Assembly (NCBI GenBank): GCA_902702965.1
Contig: CACRXP010000007.1
Coordinates: forward strand, 1,824,083-1,888,082
Length of the DNA: 64,000 bases
DNA from: Spirometra erinaceieuropaei
Lineage: Eukaryota > Platyhelminthes > Cestoda > Diphyllobothriidea > Diphyllobothriidae
Reading direction: 5' to 3'
The notes beneath the pieces are model-generated. The model was not told where the DNA came from. It was given only the letters and a program-made list of their open reading frames with translations, and made no database searches. Made by a program: the position numbers and the translations under genes. This document shows positions 12,000-24,048 of this stretch, one piece after another; position 1 is the stretch's first letter, and each line of letters opens with the position of its first letter.

Positions 12000-13130
12000 G
12001 GGTCTTATCATATAATTTTTAAATAAAATCAAGAAAGAAATAACTTTTATTAAACAACCGTCGGCAACCTATCAAAGCAAGTAAAATTAAATTAACATAT
12101 GGATTTTAGACCAGGTAGGCAGAATTTGTACAAATGCAAATCATAGTTTCTGAATTTGTAGGCCGTTAAGAAAAATGATTAGCGACCGGTGAAATAAAAC
12201 TCCACCTAAAATTGAAAAAGGATTGGATTAAGTTCACAGGAGAAAAAAACCCTCGCTAATAATAATAATAATAATAATAATAATAGAAAAGTACAAGCAG
12301 CACTGGCCTGCATGTGGCGGTATATAACGGATTATAATCGGACATCGTCAGAGCAGAAATAAATGTCGACCTTAAGGGGTACTTATGCGGGTCGGACGGG
12401 ACTGGCCTGCCTGTGATATTGTGTACGGGATTCAGAACGGATATCGCCAGGGCAGGACTGATACACTGGATGAGACTATTCGCGTCAAAGAGGCCAGAGG
12501 AGAGGAACCCAGACGCAATCGGCCGCAGTACGCTTCGAACCCAGCCGAGGAGTGGGGAAGGGAGGTACGACCTGACTACTCGTAGACGACGAATACTGAG
12601 AGTTCCGCCGTGAGCGTCGACAGACCGCATGAGATGACATCAATAATCGCGGAAATCGTCGATATGGGGAATAGTGATAGAGGTGGATTTAGAAACCAAA
12701 TCAGAACAGGGTTTCCAATGATATAATTGACACTCATGGACGATGAAAACTCTGTCGGCCTAGGCTTAGTTAATCGGCAATTATTTTTTCAACACCAACA
12801 TTTGCGGTGTCCTTAGAATATGACAAAACATACTTGCGGCGATCGGCATAAATAAAGCTTGCGAATTTCTAAATAAAGTCGAAATATCATTGATGAGAAG
12901 AAGGGGGCGTAGCGGACCCAGAACCGTGCCTTGAAGTACGCCACTCGTGATCGAGTGAGGTGTCGAGTAGCTATTACTGCCAACGACTTTCTGATACCGG
13001 TTGGATAGAAAGGATCCGATCAATTTGAGCAGAGGAGAGCTCTTAATTTTACCAAAAGTCGTCTCTGGGGCACCTTGTCGAAGGCTTTGCAATGATCAAA
13101 TTAGATAAGGATGAATAGTTAATATATGAT
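12000..13130 (-). mobile_element. LINE family B copy, internally deleted
   Basis: The segment 12000-12730 corresponds to the 3' UTR of the LINE at 5480-6912 (shared CCTATCAAAGCAAG, GTGGCGGTATATAACGG, and GAGTTCCGCCGTGAGCGTCG). From 12781 to about 13130 the minus strand encodes RT: FDHCKAFDKVPQRRLL, then SFLSNRYQKVVGSNSYSTPH and SGVLQGTVLGP. The C-terminal coding part between the two is missing. An (ATA)n tract lies at 12255-12285. Confidence 0.75.
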
Positions 13131-15650
13131 TTAAAATGTGATTATCTCTTGTTGGACAACACATCAGTTGAGACCTGACGCGTTCATCTTTTCCGAAACT
13201 ATCAAGTTCTTTATATTTGGACCAGACGCCCATTTGCCGTGAAAATATTCTAAAAATTATTACGATTTTGCCAGCGTTAAACTGACTTAGGCCGCCGACA
13301 ATGCGCTAATACATATAGCCGTAGAAATTACGTCAATAAATGACAAACTAATCAACTTACAATGGATAGCAGACAACCATGGGGAAACGTGCAATAAATC
13401 ATAGATGAAAATACTTAAAGTTGCGTTTTTGTTTTTCTTCTCCGAAAATGCAGTGGGAAATTCAGATGCCCTTCCGATGAAGCGACTTATTTTACTGTTC
13501 TTATTGCGTTTTATTTCTTGTACAGTTCCAGGAAATCAGGATTTTGCCAGTGGTACTTAACTCTTAAGCCAATTTTATTCGTAAAAAGGTTGCATTAATG
13601 ACAACGAGAAGATTATTTGTTGGTCTATACCTGGCGTTAAACTACCGTTCAACTCTGCACGGGCGGAGTGCCAGAAGAAAAATCTAGATCTTGTTACAAT
13701 ACTTTCGTCCCAATCACAAAAGACGGTCGCGGATTCAGTGGCTAAGGTGAGTCCGTATTCTCATGCTTTAGATGTCTTCGAGGCACTCCAAACTGCCCTA
13801 GCAAATATGAACTTTCTTCTTCTTATTCACACGTCTGTCCACTATTAAAGGCACATTTTATGGAGACGAAACCCATACCCTTTCGTAAGACGGAAAACGA
13901 AATGTTGGAAAAATACCACAGGTTTAAGCAGGCCTTATCACGTGCAAATAAACGCCTTAGTCAGTGGTTTTCTTTTAGCTGTCCACACACTGGTGTTTTG
14001 ATTTCTTTTACATTTTGTCTCGAAAGAAGTAAAGTGCTTAAGAGTGGAGTTGAATTATAACTGTTTGATTTTTCATGATAAACAAGTAATTACTATTCTG
14101 ATTTTTCATGTCCTCCCCGCAGCACTCCCTAGAAGTAATTCGTTCTCTCTCTATGTCACAGACGCAAAAACTCACGAGGATTGTGTAGAGCAAACTGTAC
14201 CTGCAGCACTTGCACCTCTACTCTAGGCTGAGAAGTTTACCTACATTTGCATTTGCTTTATGGTATGCCTGTAGTCGCGCGATCATATATCTAACTGGTC
14301 TGTGCAAGCCCTCTTTATTTTTTTCACACAACACTTATTCTCCCTAAAGCACACCGACAGCTGTCAATATTAAACAAGCTGCAAACTTTGCATCTCAGCT
14401 TTTTTACCTGTCATTAAGTACATATGTATTGGGGCCGAGTAGATATTTGGTAGACAGTGCATGTTTGCAGGAAGACAAACTTCCTTAATCAGTTCGGCCC
14501 AACGCCTCGAACCACTGCTTTGTGCGTTTCTGTACGTTGCCGTTTACAGCAGTGTAGTGTTTCACTGTTTCATTGACGTCTTGTAAGAGGATTCACAGTA
14601 AAACTATCGGCGGATTAAAGCCGTTATTTGAATGTTTACTTGCAATCCAGAAAAGATTCCCAGCTAGTGTCGGCAAAATACAGGCTTTTCAATAAAATTA
14701 ACGTAAGGTAATTGATTTGCTACAGATCCGCCATCAACCGAAGCATCACGCGGACCTGGTAACTCGTTTACTTTGCAGTTAGTCAGTATGGGTTCGCCCA
14801 AAAGCGGCATTAACCATCCATATCTGAGGACGGATAAAACGGCTTCAAGAATCTTTTTATGAATGCTTGACCACTTCTGTACCGTATTCAAGTGTGCCTA
14901 GTAGTACTTGGTGTCCACCACTAAGTGTGCCGCAGAAAATAAAATGCCGCTTTTGGGGTAGACGCGGACAAGACATTATTTTCAGAGAAAAGTCTTCAGT
15001 ACTATTCATGCTCCCCAGACGGAAACGAGCTGCTTTCCCTCACATAATCCTCGATCATATTGTGGTTTCCAGTCCATGCAACAGTTAATTCGATGTTTAC
15101 CCTCTCGGGCGTGCCGCATAAGGCCTAATTGACGTCCAACCTTAGTCATCCGATGTTACTTTGAAGTCTTCACTATGCATCGATTGCTTTTTAACAAAAA
15201 CATGCCCCAGCGCCCGCCAAAATACTGACCAGGGAATCGGTTCGTGGACAGTTATTTTACTTCATGTCTATCGAGACCGTAAACTGAACAGTCTTAGCAG
15301 ACTGCATTTATCAAATTGTCAAATTTGTGTCACTGAAAAGCGCTGGGTGGTTTAAATGTGCCTTTAAGCTTAGCCCACACGGATCACTTGGCCCTTTTGT
15401 GTATATCTTTGTTCACACTAGCACTTAATCCTTATCAGAAACTTTCGTAATCAAAGCCTGTCTTCAATGTATGAAATACCAATCCAGTGGCGGGAAAGAG
15501 AGCACTTTTTTGAAAAAGATCAGTTTATGCAGTCCTGGCGTAAAGATCTCTCATAGACCCGTTTTTTTACACGATCCGGATTCTGGAAATAAACGTAGCC
15601 CAATTTTTGTTCTTAATCATGTCTACATGTATTTTCCATTTTACACCAAT
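13131..15650. other. No recognisable gene
   Basis: AT-rich, intron-like. One well-formed acceptor (CATGTCCTCCCCGCAG at about 14105-14120) precedes a CTLD-like string, but no donor follows; see the rejected items. Confidence 0.5.
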
Positions 15651-15654
15651 TAAT

Positions 15655-16415
15655 GATACCATGGGACCCAGTAATACTTCAGATTTGTAAACCTTAGGTA
15701 GTCCATCGATCTTAGCGATGGTCAGTTCACTTTGTCGTAGAGATTCGACAATATCCTGATGTTTGCTCCTTCCTATAAGACGTTTTAGTACCTTCTCAGT
15801 CGCAGTACACTACGCCTTAGTAGGGTCCACCGTGAGGGGTTTATAGGTTGATATATCCTCTAGTAATGACAACATCTTTTTATTGTAGTCTGCCTTGTTC
15901 AAAATCGCAGTTGTGCCTCCTTTGTCCGCGGGAAGTATGAGAATGGTTTTGTCAGTTTTTAGTGGTTCTAATGTCATTCTTCGTGTGATAGTACCGAAAA
16001 AGGATTTGGTTCTTTAAGACATGTGCAGTGATATTCCGGATTGTAAAACGTTCACCATCTGTAAGGTTTCCTGTTGATATTAAAGACTCCAAGTTTACAA
16101 GGAAGTCTTGTTATTTAGGATCGGAAAGATTATATTTCATTCCTTTAGGAAGTACACTTTCTTCGGCTGTTATGAGTCTTCTTGCTGACCGGTTCACAAC
16201 CTTCGTCGAACAATTTTAATTGGCGGAATGTCGTCGAGAGATGGGAATCCATTTTTTGTCTAAAACAACTTCTCCTTTTCTGCCTTTCGATGGCAGCAAC
16301 ACAGACAGTCATTTCGTTCAGAAATTCAACTAAGTGCGAAGGGAGGTTATCTCGGCAGCATTGCATATGTTGTTCTTTGGAAACTCGAAATTTCTGAAGT
16401 CTGTAGTGGATCACC
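15655..16415 (-). pseudogene. PLE RT, N-terminal half (inverted)
   Basis: The minus strand reads VSKEQHMQCCRDN, YNLSDPK, KTDKTILILPADKGGTTAIL, KKMLSLLEDISTYK and AKIDGLPKVYKSEVLLGPM. LPADKGG and LPK.YK are hallmarks of the PLE reverse transcriptase N-terminal region. It is interrupted by stops. It lies head-to-head with the C-terminal half at 16490-17450, with the middle of the RT missing. Confidence 0.85.
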
Positions 16416-16489
16416 CATCTCTGGCTTTCTCACAGAAGTAACGTTGTGAAAAATAGAGGCTATCGTCCTACCATTAGTTAGTCCTAACT

Positions 16490-17450
16490 TATGGGTAGGT
16501 TATGTTGATGACACCTTTGTTATTGTTAAAAGAAATCGGTTGGAAATGCTCCACAGCACCATTAACTCAACACTTCCAGAAATCATATCCACACTCGAGA
16601 AAGAGGTTGACGGCAAATTCCCATTTCTTGATGTCCTCGTACAGTGAAAGACCGACGGGACATTTCACACATCAGTTTACCGCAAGGAAACTTAGGCTGA
16701 AATTTTTTGCATTACGAGGACAATCATACGATCTCTCACAAACGGGGTGCCGTGAACAGCCACCGTAACCGAGCAAAAACTCACTATTCTGACAACGAAA
16801 CCTACCAAACAGAACTGAATTATTTGTTCAAACTGTTTTCCCAGAATGGGTATCCTAGAGATTTTGTACACCGGTACATGAGACAAAAGAAGTTAAAAAA
16901 GACAAGGGACTAGATTGTTGCGATCAGACGCCAAAACCAAGAAATTGGCGAACGCTTCCGTACCTTAAGAATGTCTCAGAACTAGTTGAAAGACACATGA
17001 GGAAGTACCAAATACACGTGGCGCACAAACTCACAACTACACTTCGTAACCAGCCTGTACACCCTAAGAACAGGGATGGCTATCTAGATAAGAAGGGAGT
17101 CGTCTACAAAATAACATGCGACACCTGTGAGGCAGTTTACTGTGGTTAACCGGGGGAATTTGCGGCTGCACGCATACACGAGCACCAGTTAGCAGTATAA
17201 AGACCAGACCACTTGTCCCAGGTTGCTATACATACGCTGGAAACAGGACATGCATTTACCTAGAACAAGACTCCCATTATAGGTGTCTGTTCATCCAAAA
17301 AAGGCCGAGAATTTTTGGATGCTATACATTCCAATAACTCATGCATCAATCGGCATATCGAATTAGATGCCTTGTACAACAATCTCAAAGAAAAAATGGA
17401 AGAGGCGTTAGCCAATCCTTACGTGATGCCAACCCACCGTAAAGGCTGAC
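16490..17450 (+). pseudogene. PLE RT C-terminal half and GIY-YIG endonuclease
   Basis: It reads WVGYVDDTFVIVKRNRLEML (catalytic YVDD), DGKFPFLDVLVQ, LFKLFSQNGYP, then the linker PYLKNVSELVERHMRKYQIH and the GIY-YIG domain VVYKITCDTCEAVYCG, ARIHEHQLAV, LETGHAF and SSKKGREFLDAIHSNN. Several stops and frameshifts make it dead. It belongs to the same PLE family as 29631-30578. Confidence 0.85.
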
Positions 17451-17569
17451 TGGCGGCGGTGACAAGGTGGACAACTTCATGGTCCACGCCAAACCTCATT
17501 TTCAATTCATCTGCGAGATTAGTAGACGGCTAGCGGAAGGAATTCTGCTGCGTCGAAGTCAGTAACTCT

Positions 17570-17913
17570 AGGCAGAATGGCATTACCGACAAATACAAGG
17601 GAGACTGGAATGGCCATTTCTGGCTTATTAGCCGTCGTCAGTCAGTCATACCCAAGCCCGAAGTGTGGAACACCCGAGCCTCGAATTCGCGACCTGTTAG
17701 AAGTCCACGCCTCTAACCACTGCGCCACGAGCCCGTTGCTCTGTCGGTTTTCGGTCGGGAATATACAATGGTAGGGGCGCTCACCGATCGTTCATACGGA
17801 ACTCACTCGTTCCGTTGTGCCTTAAGGGCTCTCTCTCGAGCCCAACCAGCAGCCGCAAGGCACAACGGAACGAGTGAGTTCCGTATGAACGGTCGGTGAG
17901 CGCCCCTACCATT
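17570..17913 (-). mobile_element. tRNA-derived SINE insertion with inverted end
   Basis: On the minus strand there is a tRNA-like head with A box TGGCGCAGTGG and B box about AATTCGAGGCTC, and a body through GGAGACTGG to GCAGAATGG. A tail block at 17773-17830 is repeated in inverse at 17857-17913. Target-site duplications flank the whole insertion: GTCAGTAACTCT at 17558-17569 and GTCAGCAACTCT at 17914-17925. Confidence 0.8.
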
Positions 17914-18042
17914 GTCAGCAACTCTGTCAACGGCCACTTCTTTAACCTCCAATGAACGACTGCGCATACTAACCCCCCCCCCCGCAAGGACTACGCGTTT
18001 GACAGCAGGGCCGAAGCATGGATCTCCTTGTCCCCTTATGTA

Positions 18043-18240
18043 TGGAGAATGCGGGCAGATTGAAACAGTAATGTTTCGAGCTTATTTTCCCTGCATTCAA
18101 CCAATCAGAACCCTGACCAGCAGCTGGGACCAGAATCAAACATACGCGCAGATGGTTCACAGACAGGGTCTAGCAGATGGGCTGCATGAAGTCAAAATAA
18201 GCGCGAAACGGTACTGTATCAATCTGCCCGCATTCTCTGT
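18043..18240. repeat. MITE-like element with about 50-bp inverted ends
   Basis: The left end (AGAATGCGGGCAGATTGA, ACAGTA, GTTTCG, GCTTATTTT) is repeated in inverse at about 18186-18240. Part of the right arm and the following block (TTGGCCGA.TTCGGCC) recur at 46540-46740. Confidence 0.6.
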
Positions 18241-18802
18241 CCCCCCTCGCTGCAATTGATACTTGGCCGACTTCGGCCAGGTAGTTAGTTACCTGTTCGC
18301 TACCTTTTTCACCCATACAATGGTTGTTTACTTCGGGGAGCCAATAGGTCGGTGCGTGCCCATTTCTTATTGACTATATGTACTTTCGGCGGCTGACTGT
18401 ATTTGTATGCGTTATGTCCTTCAGCAATCCTTCACTTCGGTTCTGTCGGCCTCACGTTTAACAAGTATTAGACTCGAAAGCAGTTGCGATTTCCGTTCAT
18501 TTCTAGTCCGTCCGTCTTCGAAGTGATTCTCTCTTTTACAGAACGCGGGGCATCCACCAAATGTGGATCTATATCAAATGGTTTGGTAGCTGTTGATGTT
18601 GACTTTGAAGTGGTTGGTAGTCGTCCGCTACGCTGGTCGCACCAAAAAGCATCCACATCACTTTAATATCATCTTTTTAAGAACCCACTACTGCCATTAT
18701 TTCATAGATTTTGCGTCTGCGTCCAGCGCCTGTAACGACCTTTTTCTTATGTGACTAGCAGGCTTTTGGTGAAAAGTTTAAAACGAGTTTTCTATCGGAT
18801 AG

Positions 18803-18953
18803 CATGCCAAAGGAGCGTCAGGAAACTACTGGATCGGCTTACACTGGTCGCATACCATGCTCCAATGGGTTTCCGGTTATCCGGCGGTCCCCTTTACGTC
18901 CTGGAAGAACCCCAGCCAACGTCTTTCATCCGAATGCATCTCCATGTTGTCTG
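18803..18953 (+). CDS. CTLD exon (domain b, middle part)
   Basis: The exon is 151 bp, phase 0 to 1. It encodes YWIGLHWSH, then QWVSGYPAVPFTSW and SSECISML. An in-frame TAG immediately before the AG fixes the acceptor, and the donor is TCTG/GTATGT. It has the same length and phase as the exon at 56325 and shares the SGYPAVP motif, so the two are duplicated modules. The usual EPN calcium motif is absent (KNPSQ lies in that region). It joins in phase to the exon at 23490. It should follow a phase 1-to-0 exon that I did not find. Confidence 0.85.
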
Positions 18954-19375
18954 GTATGTCCTGTTTGGCTGTTTATCTTAAAACAAATTATAGGGGAGAT
19001 GACTGTACGAGAGGTTGTCTTCCGTCACGGTTTGATCCTTCGCTTTAAATGAAATAAACGGATAGCCATTTACTGACTTCCATTTAACTGAAGGAGTAAA
19101 CAATGGGACTTTCATCCAGACACGTTACTGTCGTCTTGATACTACTAATTTAATGAGTTTGTACTGTTTTTGACAACCAGGGCACCGCTCATACTAAACT
19201 GTCGTTTGGTAAAACTCATTGTGATGATGCCGAAGCTTGTGGTCCGCCTCACCCTGTCTGCCTTGCTGAAACCGTTCTGTGGTGAAGGGAGTAATGTGCT
19301 TCGCGGTCAATTTAAGTGAGACCACTACGCAGCTGCGGTAGTCTCTGGCGTTTACTAACAGTCCTTTCAGACATA

Positions 19376-20347
19376 CAGTAGATGTGCTAACTCATGCAAT
19401 GTTAACCAAAATTCTCAAATGCCTTTTCATCTCGAAAAAATTACTTAAGTATGTTTGTAATAGTAACCACCGTGCAGCATAGTTCCAAGATAATTCGGTT
19501 ACCTCAGGATGCCGGCTTTCGAACGAATTTCTTTCCGGCAGCTGGCAAGAGCAACACTGTAAAATATGACTACTAAAGTAGCATGAGTTTTTCTCATTGA
19601 TTTTCGATGTCACTATAAACTCAAATATATTTGATGGGAATCATGCATAAAAATATTCATTCTTCTACTCATTTGGTAGAAAATCACGTCTTCGGATTTT
19701 ATTCTTGAAGGTTTTAAAAAATTTTTTCAATTCCTGAATAGTTTTTAACCCGACCCCCCGTTACACTTGCGTCCAGGGCTTTTAAACTACAGGCTGCATA
19801 TTTTCCGTGTACGGAAATTCTTACATTACATACGTTATTAGGAGGAAACCATAAGAGGCTCGTGCCATCTAGTAATGGATTTGGGCCACACTGCAAACTT
19901 TACAAGCGACAGTAGTTAATGAAGAGACGCCATGTTTCATGGACGGGAATTACACGGTCTTGAAAAATTTCATGATTATAAACATTGTTAACACCGAATT
20001 ATACCCTCGCTTCAAGTACACAACTTGAAAAGGGTGTAATTTTCTACCACGTGAGTAAAAGAATGGATGTTTTTCTCCACGTTTTCCATTAGATATATTT
20101 GAATTTATAATGGCACCAAAAATCAATGAGAAAAATTCATGCTACTTAAGTAGTCATTTTTTACAGTGTTGCTCTTGCCAGCTGCCGGAAAGAAATTCAT
20201 CCGAAAACTGGTATCCTGAGGTAGCCGAATTATCTTGGGATTATGCAGCACGGTGACTAATAGTGCAACCCTACTTAAGTAATCTTTTCGAGAAGAAAAC
20301 GCATTTGAGAATTTTGGTTAACGTTTGATGAGTTAGCGCATCTACTG
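19376..20347. mobile_element. Foldback DNA element, 972 bp
   Basis: Two inverted arms of about 325 bp (19376-19700 and 20025-20347) match with small differences. The ends read CAGTAGATG and CATCTACTG, flanked by TA on both sides, the target duplication of Tc1/mariner-type elements. There is no transposase, so it is non-autonomous. Shared landmarks in the arms are ACCAAAATTCTCAAATGC and TTACTTAAGTA. Related copies are at 32114-33037, 43383, 51428 and 53445. Confidence 0.8.
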
Positions 20348-20925
20348 TAGATTCTAGTTATACTTAATGGCCTCCCGATCTCCGCCCACCCTGCCACTCC
20401 CGAATTATGAGCCTCAATGACACCGAAAAGCCCGAGGTTTTGTTAAGTCCACAGAATTGTTTGCCCTACCTCTCGCATGAGAGCATAGTTCATCTGGCGT
20501 TTCAGTCCCTGCTTTTCTCACCAGTCCAGTCATTCGCCCCGAGCTGGGTGTACAGTGTGGGATCTATCGGACGAAAGGTCACGAAATTCGCACAACGCTC
20601 AGGCCGTGCAGCCCGCATCCACGACGGTTATTCTGCATTAAAGAAACAACCGTTCTTCAAAAAAGCAGATTTTCGGTCCAAAAATTAGCATCTACTGACA
20701 AATTGACAAATTATTTTATCGAAAACCATCGAACTAAAGACGGCCTAATTATTTAGGACCTAATACCACTGACATCAGAGAAGAAATGGTACAACGTTAA
20801 AATAGTGAGAAATAATAACAAATGTGACGTATTAGTACGCTGTCGATTATTCCTTGGCTTTTAAAATTGCAGTAAGTTGGTGGGACATAGAGCATATTAA
20901 CTTGTCCATGGGGGGCTGGTCTATG
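20348..20925. other. No recognisable gene
   Basis: The 93-codon frame at 20407-20688 begins with ATG but shows no domain or splice-consistent CTLD pattern. Confidence 0.5.
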
Positions 20926-20929
20926 TAAA

Positions 20930-21454
20930 TACTAAGCAAGAAATCCAACTTTTACTGAATTGAAAGTGCTTCCTTGCCTTGTCCCAGCTTCTTTTAACTA
21001 GTGCAAAGGTATTTCCTATCAGATTGAGATAGGGGCTGTTGGCGGGAATAAAAATGCTCCGTAGGCCGCAGGTGGAGGAGTGTTATGTTCCAAAAAAATA
21101 TTGTGGTTGTAAGCAAAATCAGAACCATACTTCCCGTGAGAGCTAAACAGCGTTATCCTGCAACACGATGTCCATTCAAGGTCAGCGAATGCTGTTGTAA
21201 CCTAGGACATCCGTTACAATGTCGGTGAACGCCTTGATATTTGTAGCCTCCGTTGTCGACCGCCAGACTGGTCGCTCTCCGAATTTGATGGCCATCCAAA
21301 CCATCAGACGTCGGCAGTTCTTGAGGGCTGCTGTCGACACGGTGTGTTCCTGAGGGATGCCTTCCCCGCATATGACCATCTGGGACGTCTTCGGAGGCTT
21401 GTCTAAAAATGAGACCGTCACCAGAGCAAGTGTTTTTCCAGAATGGAAGTATAA
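20930..21454 (-). pseudogene. Tc1/mariner transposase remnant
   Basis: Minus-strand frames give LMVWMAIKFGERPVW, then (another frame) IVLQDNAV, then FIPANSPYLNLIGNTFALVK. These correspond to the V-M-V-W-x-x-I, L-Q-D-N-A (catalytic Asp) and P-x-x-S-P-D-L-N-P-I-E (third catalytic residue region) motifs of Tc1/mariner-superfamily transposases. SPD is SPY and the I-E is I-G, and there are frameshifts, so it is inactive. A SINE begins 12 bp beyond. Confidence 0.7.
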
Positions 21455-21466
21455 AATCAATATATT

Positions 21467-21834
21467 ATGGTAGAGGGGCGCTTACCGATCGTTTATACGG
21501 AACTCACTCGTCTCGTCCCGTTGTGCTCTCTCTCGAGCCCAACGAGCAGCCGCACAGAGGTGCATAATGTAGGCAGAATGTTATTACCAACAAAGGCAAG
21601 GGAGACTGCAATGGCTATTTCTGGCTTATTAGTCGCCGTCGGCCAGTCATACCCAACCGCGAAGTGTGTAACACCTGGGGTAGTTAGAGGCATCGGACTT
21701 CTAACCAACAGGTCGCGGGTTCGAGCCCCAGGTGTTCCAAACTTGGGGGTTGGGTATGACTGGCTGACGACGGTTAATAAGCCATAAATGACCATTCCAG
21801 TCTCCTTTGCCTTTGCCGGCAATAACATTCTGCC
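21467..21834. mobile_element. tRNA-derived SINE insertion, inverted pair
   Basis: The left part is a minus-strand SINE; the right part, from the tRNA-like segment (GGTCGCGGGTTCGAGCCCCA, B box) to CATTCTGCC, is + strand. The arms 21573-21679 and 21728-21834 are reverse complements. One TSD pair encloses both: AATCAATATATT at 21455-21466 and AATCAATATAAT at 21835-21846. Confidence 0.85.
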
Positions 21835-22323
21835 AATCAATATAATCTTAAGCAAACAAACACTAAACAGTTTTATACTTAAAATGGCTTCCTCATAGCG
21901 TTTTATTGACGAAGGCCAAATTTGTTCATCATTTCTCTGACTATGTACACAGAGAAAAAAATTGATAAGTGTTCCCTGGTAACCGTTCTATAGAGCATAC
22001 AATGGTACTTTTTAGTGTAAGACAAATAAAATTGTCGTCTTGCTTGCTTGTGAACCGTTCAAGTCCACCCTGCTTAACTCTGGGCACTGTTCTATTATTG
22101 ATAATTCTACAGCGAGTGACCTGATTAATATTGAAAATATTCACTAATGACTGACATCGCAGCCGCATGGCCGCCAATTTCCATACTGGCTCAAAGTCAT
22201 CATCCGACAGGAACTGCATTCACATCTCTATCTTGCGGCGTTACACACATAAGCCACAGGATGTCGCGAGTCCTCAACTTGTCTTTGTCAACGCTTCCTT
22301 ATTCTCAGTAGGGTAAAACAAAC

Positions 22324-22536
22324 TACTGCCAAACAAGTTTATTATAGCGTTGTATAGCATGAGGCGTCCCTTATTTGCAAACGTAATTTTTAAAGCTGAA
22401 TCCATCCCAGGTTTCTTGAAAACAATGCGATTTCGGCGGGAATACAGTGTCGCAACACTTAGAATTGTCTATTCCTCCACCAGCCTGTCTTACGGGCGGA
22501 CTACTACTACTACTACTACTATTACTACTACTACTG

Positions 22537-22600
<64 letters not shown>

Positions 22601-22954
22601 CACTACTACCACTACTACTACTACTACTACTACCACTACTACTACTGTCACTACCACTACCACCACCACCACTACTACTACTACTGCTACTACTACTACT
22701 ACTACNNNNNNNNNNNNNNNNNNNNNNNNNNNNNNNNNNNNNNNNNNNNNNNNNNNNNNNNNNNNNNNNNNNNNNNNNNNNNNNNNNNNNNNNNNNNNNN
22801 NNNNNNNNNNNNNNNNNNNNNNNNNNNNNNNNNNNNNNNNNNNNNNNNCTACTACTACCACCACCACTACTACTGCTACTACTACCACCACCACTAATAC
22901 TACTACTACTACCACGACCACTACTACTGCTACTACTACCATTACTACCGCTGT

Positions 22955-23012
<58 letters not shown>

Positions 23013-23116
23013 GCCAAACAAGTTTATTATGGCGTCGTATAGCACGAAGCGCTCCCTCATCTGCAAGCATAATTCTTAAAGCTGAATCCATCCCCTGTTT
23101 CTTGAAAACAATGCGG
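22324..23116. repeat. (TAC)n array between two direct repeats, with assembly gap
   Basis: Interrupted (CTA)n runs from 22501 to 23012, with N at 22706-22848. A block of about 110 bp starting TACTGCCAAACAAGTTTATT is present before the array (22324-22439) and after it (23010-23116). Reading frames through the array encode only homopolymers and are not genes. Confidence 0.85.
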
Positions 23117-23489
23117 TCTGATTTTCACTGACGCAAAATCCGATTTCAGAACAGACTTATTTGAAACGTTTCTTTCGCAGGTCGGTGTTATAGCACAACG
23201 CCCACAAACAAGAGGTTTTGACCGGTGGCATTCAGCAGTGTAGGTACTTACTTGAATTTCGTGAAACCTCCGACTTCGCCTAAATCTGCCCCGTCCTTCT
23301 CCCATAAAACATGCTTGAAATGAAGTCTTCGTTTGGTAAAAGTATGTCTCTGCCTCAAATCAGTTTAATAGGCGAAAATCACTCAAATTTAGATCACAAC
23401 AGTTCATGAGTTAGCGTGAAATATGTAAGGTAATCACATAGCACCTTTTTTTAAGTGTAACGAAGTCTTCGCTTCACTCTGTTTCACAG

Positions 23490-23653
23490 GTGATGGTGGC
23501 CTTTGGGAACCGCGGAACTGCAATGAAAAGCATTACTTCGTTTGTGGCAATGTGACGACCAATAGGAAGAAACCGGCGGACCCGTTTCTGCCACTCTTGC
23601 AGACCCTCGTCTGTCCGGAGGGCTACTTTCTACTTAACCGTCGGTGTCTAGCT
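23490..23653 (+). CDS. CTLD exon (end of domain b, linker, start of domain c)
   Basis: The exon is 164 bp, phase 1 to 0, following a TTTCACAG acceptor. It encodes GDGGLWEPRNCNEKHYFVC, the closing cysteine pair of a CTLD, then a proline-containing linker, then CPEGYFLLNRRCLA, the opening of the next domain. The donor GCT/GTACGT keeps phase 0 for the next exon. WEP replaces the W-N-D calcium motif, so this domain probably does not bind sugar in the classical way. The counterpart in the duplicated module is 59153-59304, which also ends on C-x-x-G-F and K-C-L-K. Confidence 0.9.
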
Positions 23654-24048
23654 GTACGTGTCTCCCCGGGCGCATCGTTTTTATCAACACAGCTGGTTTA
23701 GGGCGGGGTTTGACTCCGTCACAGACCACTTTTAGGCTCCGTTTTCGATCTAATTATTCATTACAACCTTGTCGTCTTCCGAAGGTCATATTTAAAAAAT
23801 ATTGCCTTTATAGACTAACGTCCGCACATATGCCTAACCTTGGCGCATATGAACCTTCGTGCTCAGAAATTCTCGGGAATGTCAACCTCCTTGCCTCGTT
23901 TAGTTTTCGAGGAAATTAATGCGCGAACTTGGAATAAATTCTTCGAAACGGACCTTTTCAGGCACGGTCCGAAATTTGATATGAATATTTGGGATAAAAT
24001 CCATCGGCTACCGCGTTATATTCGCAAACCGCCAACAGGTAGTCAGTA

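Noticed and set aside
14121..14225. Possible extra CTLD exon after a strong acceptor (VTDAKTHEDCVEQ in phase 1)
   Set aside because: It has a helix-cysteine pattern similar to CTLD exons, but an in-frame TAG at 14223 comes before any usable donor and the expected opening C-x-x-x-Y-x-x-C is missing.
18469..18665. Frames of about 60 codons on both strands after a good acceptor at 18540
   Set aside because: The phase-1 translation shows no CTLD motif and ends in a stop without a donor, so it was not accepted as the missing exon before 18803.
22350..23079. Long poly-Thr, poly-Leu, poly-Ser and poly-Val reading frames
   Set aside because: They are translations of the (TAC)n microsatellite and the N gap, on both strands.
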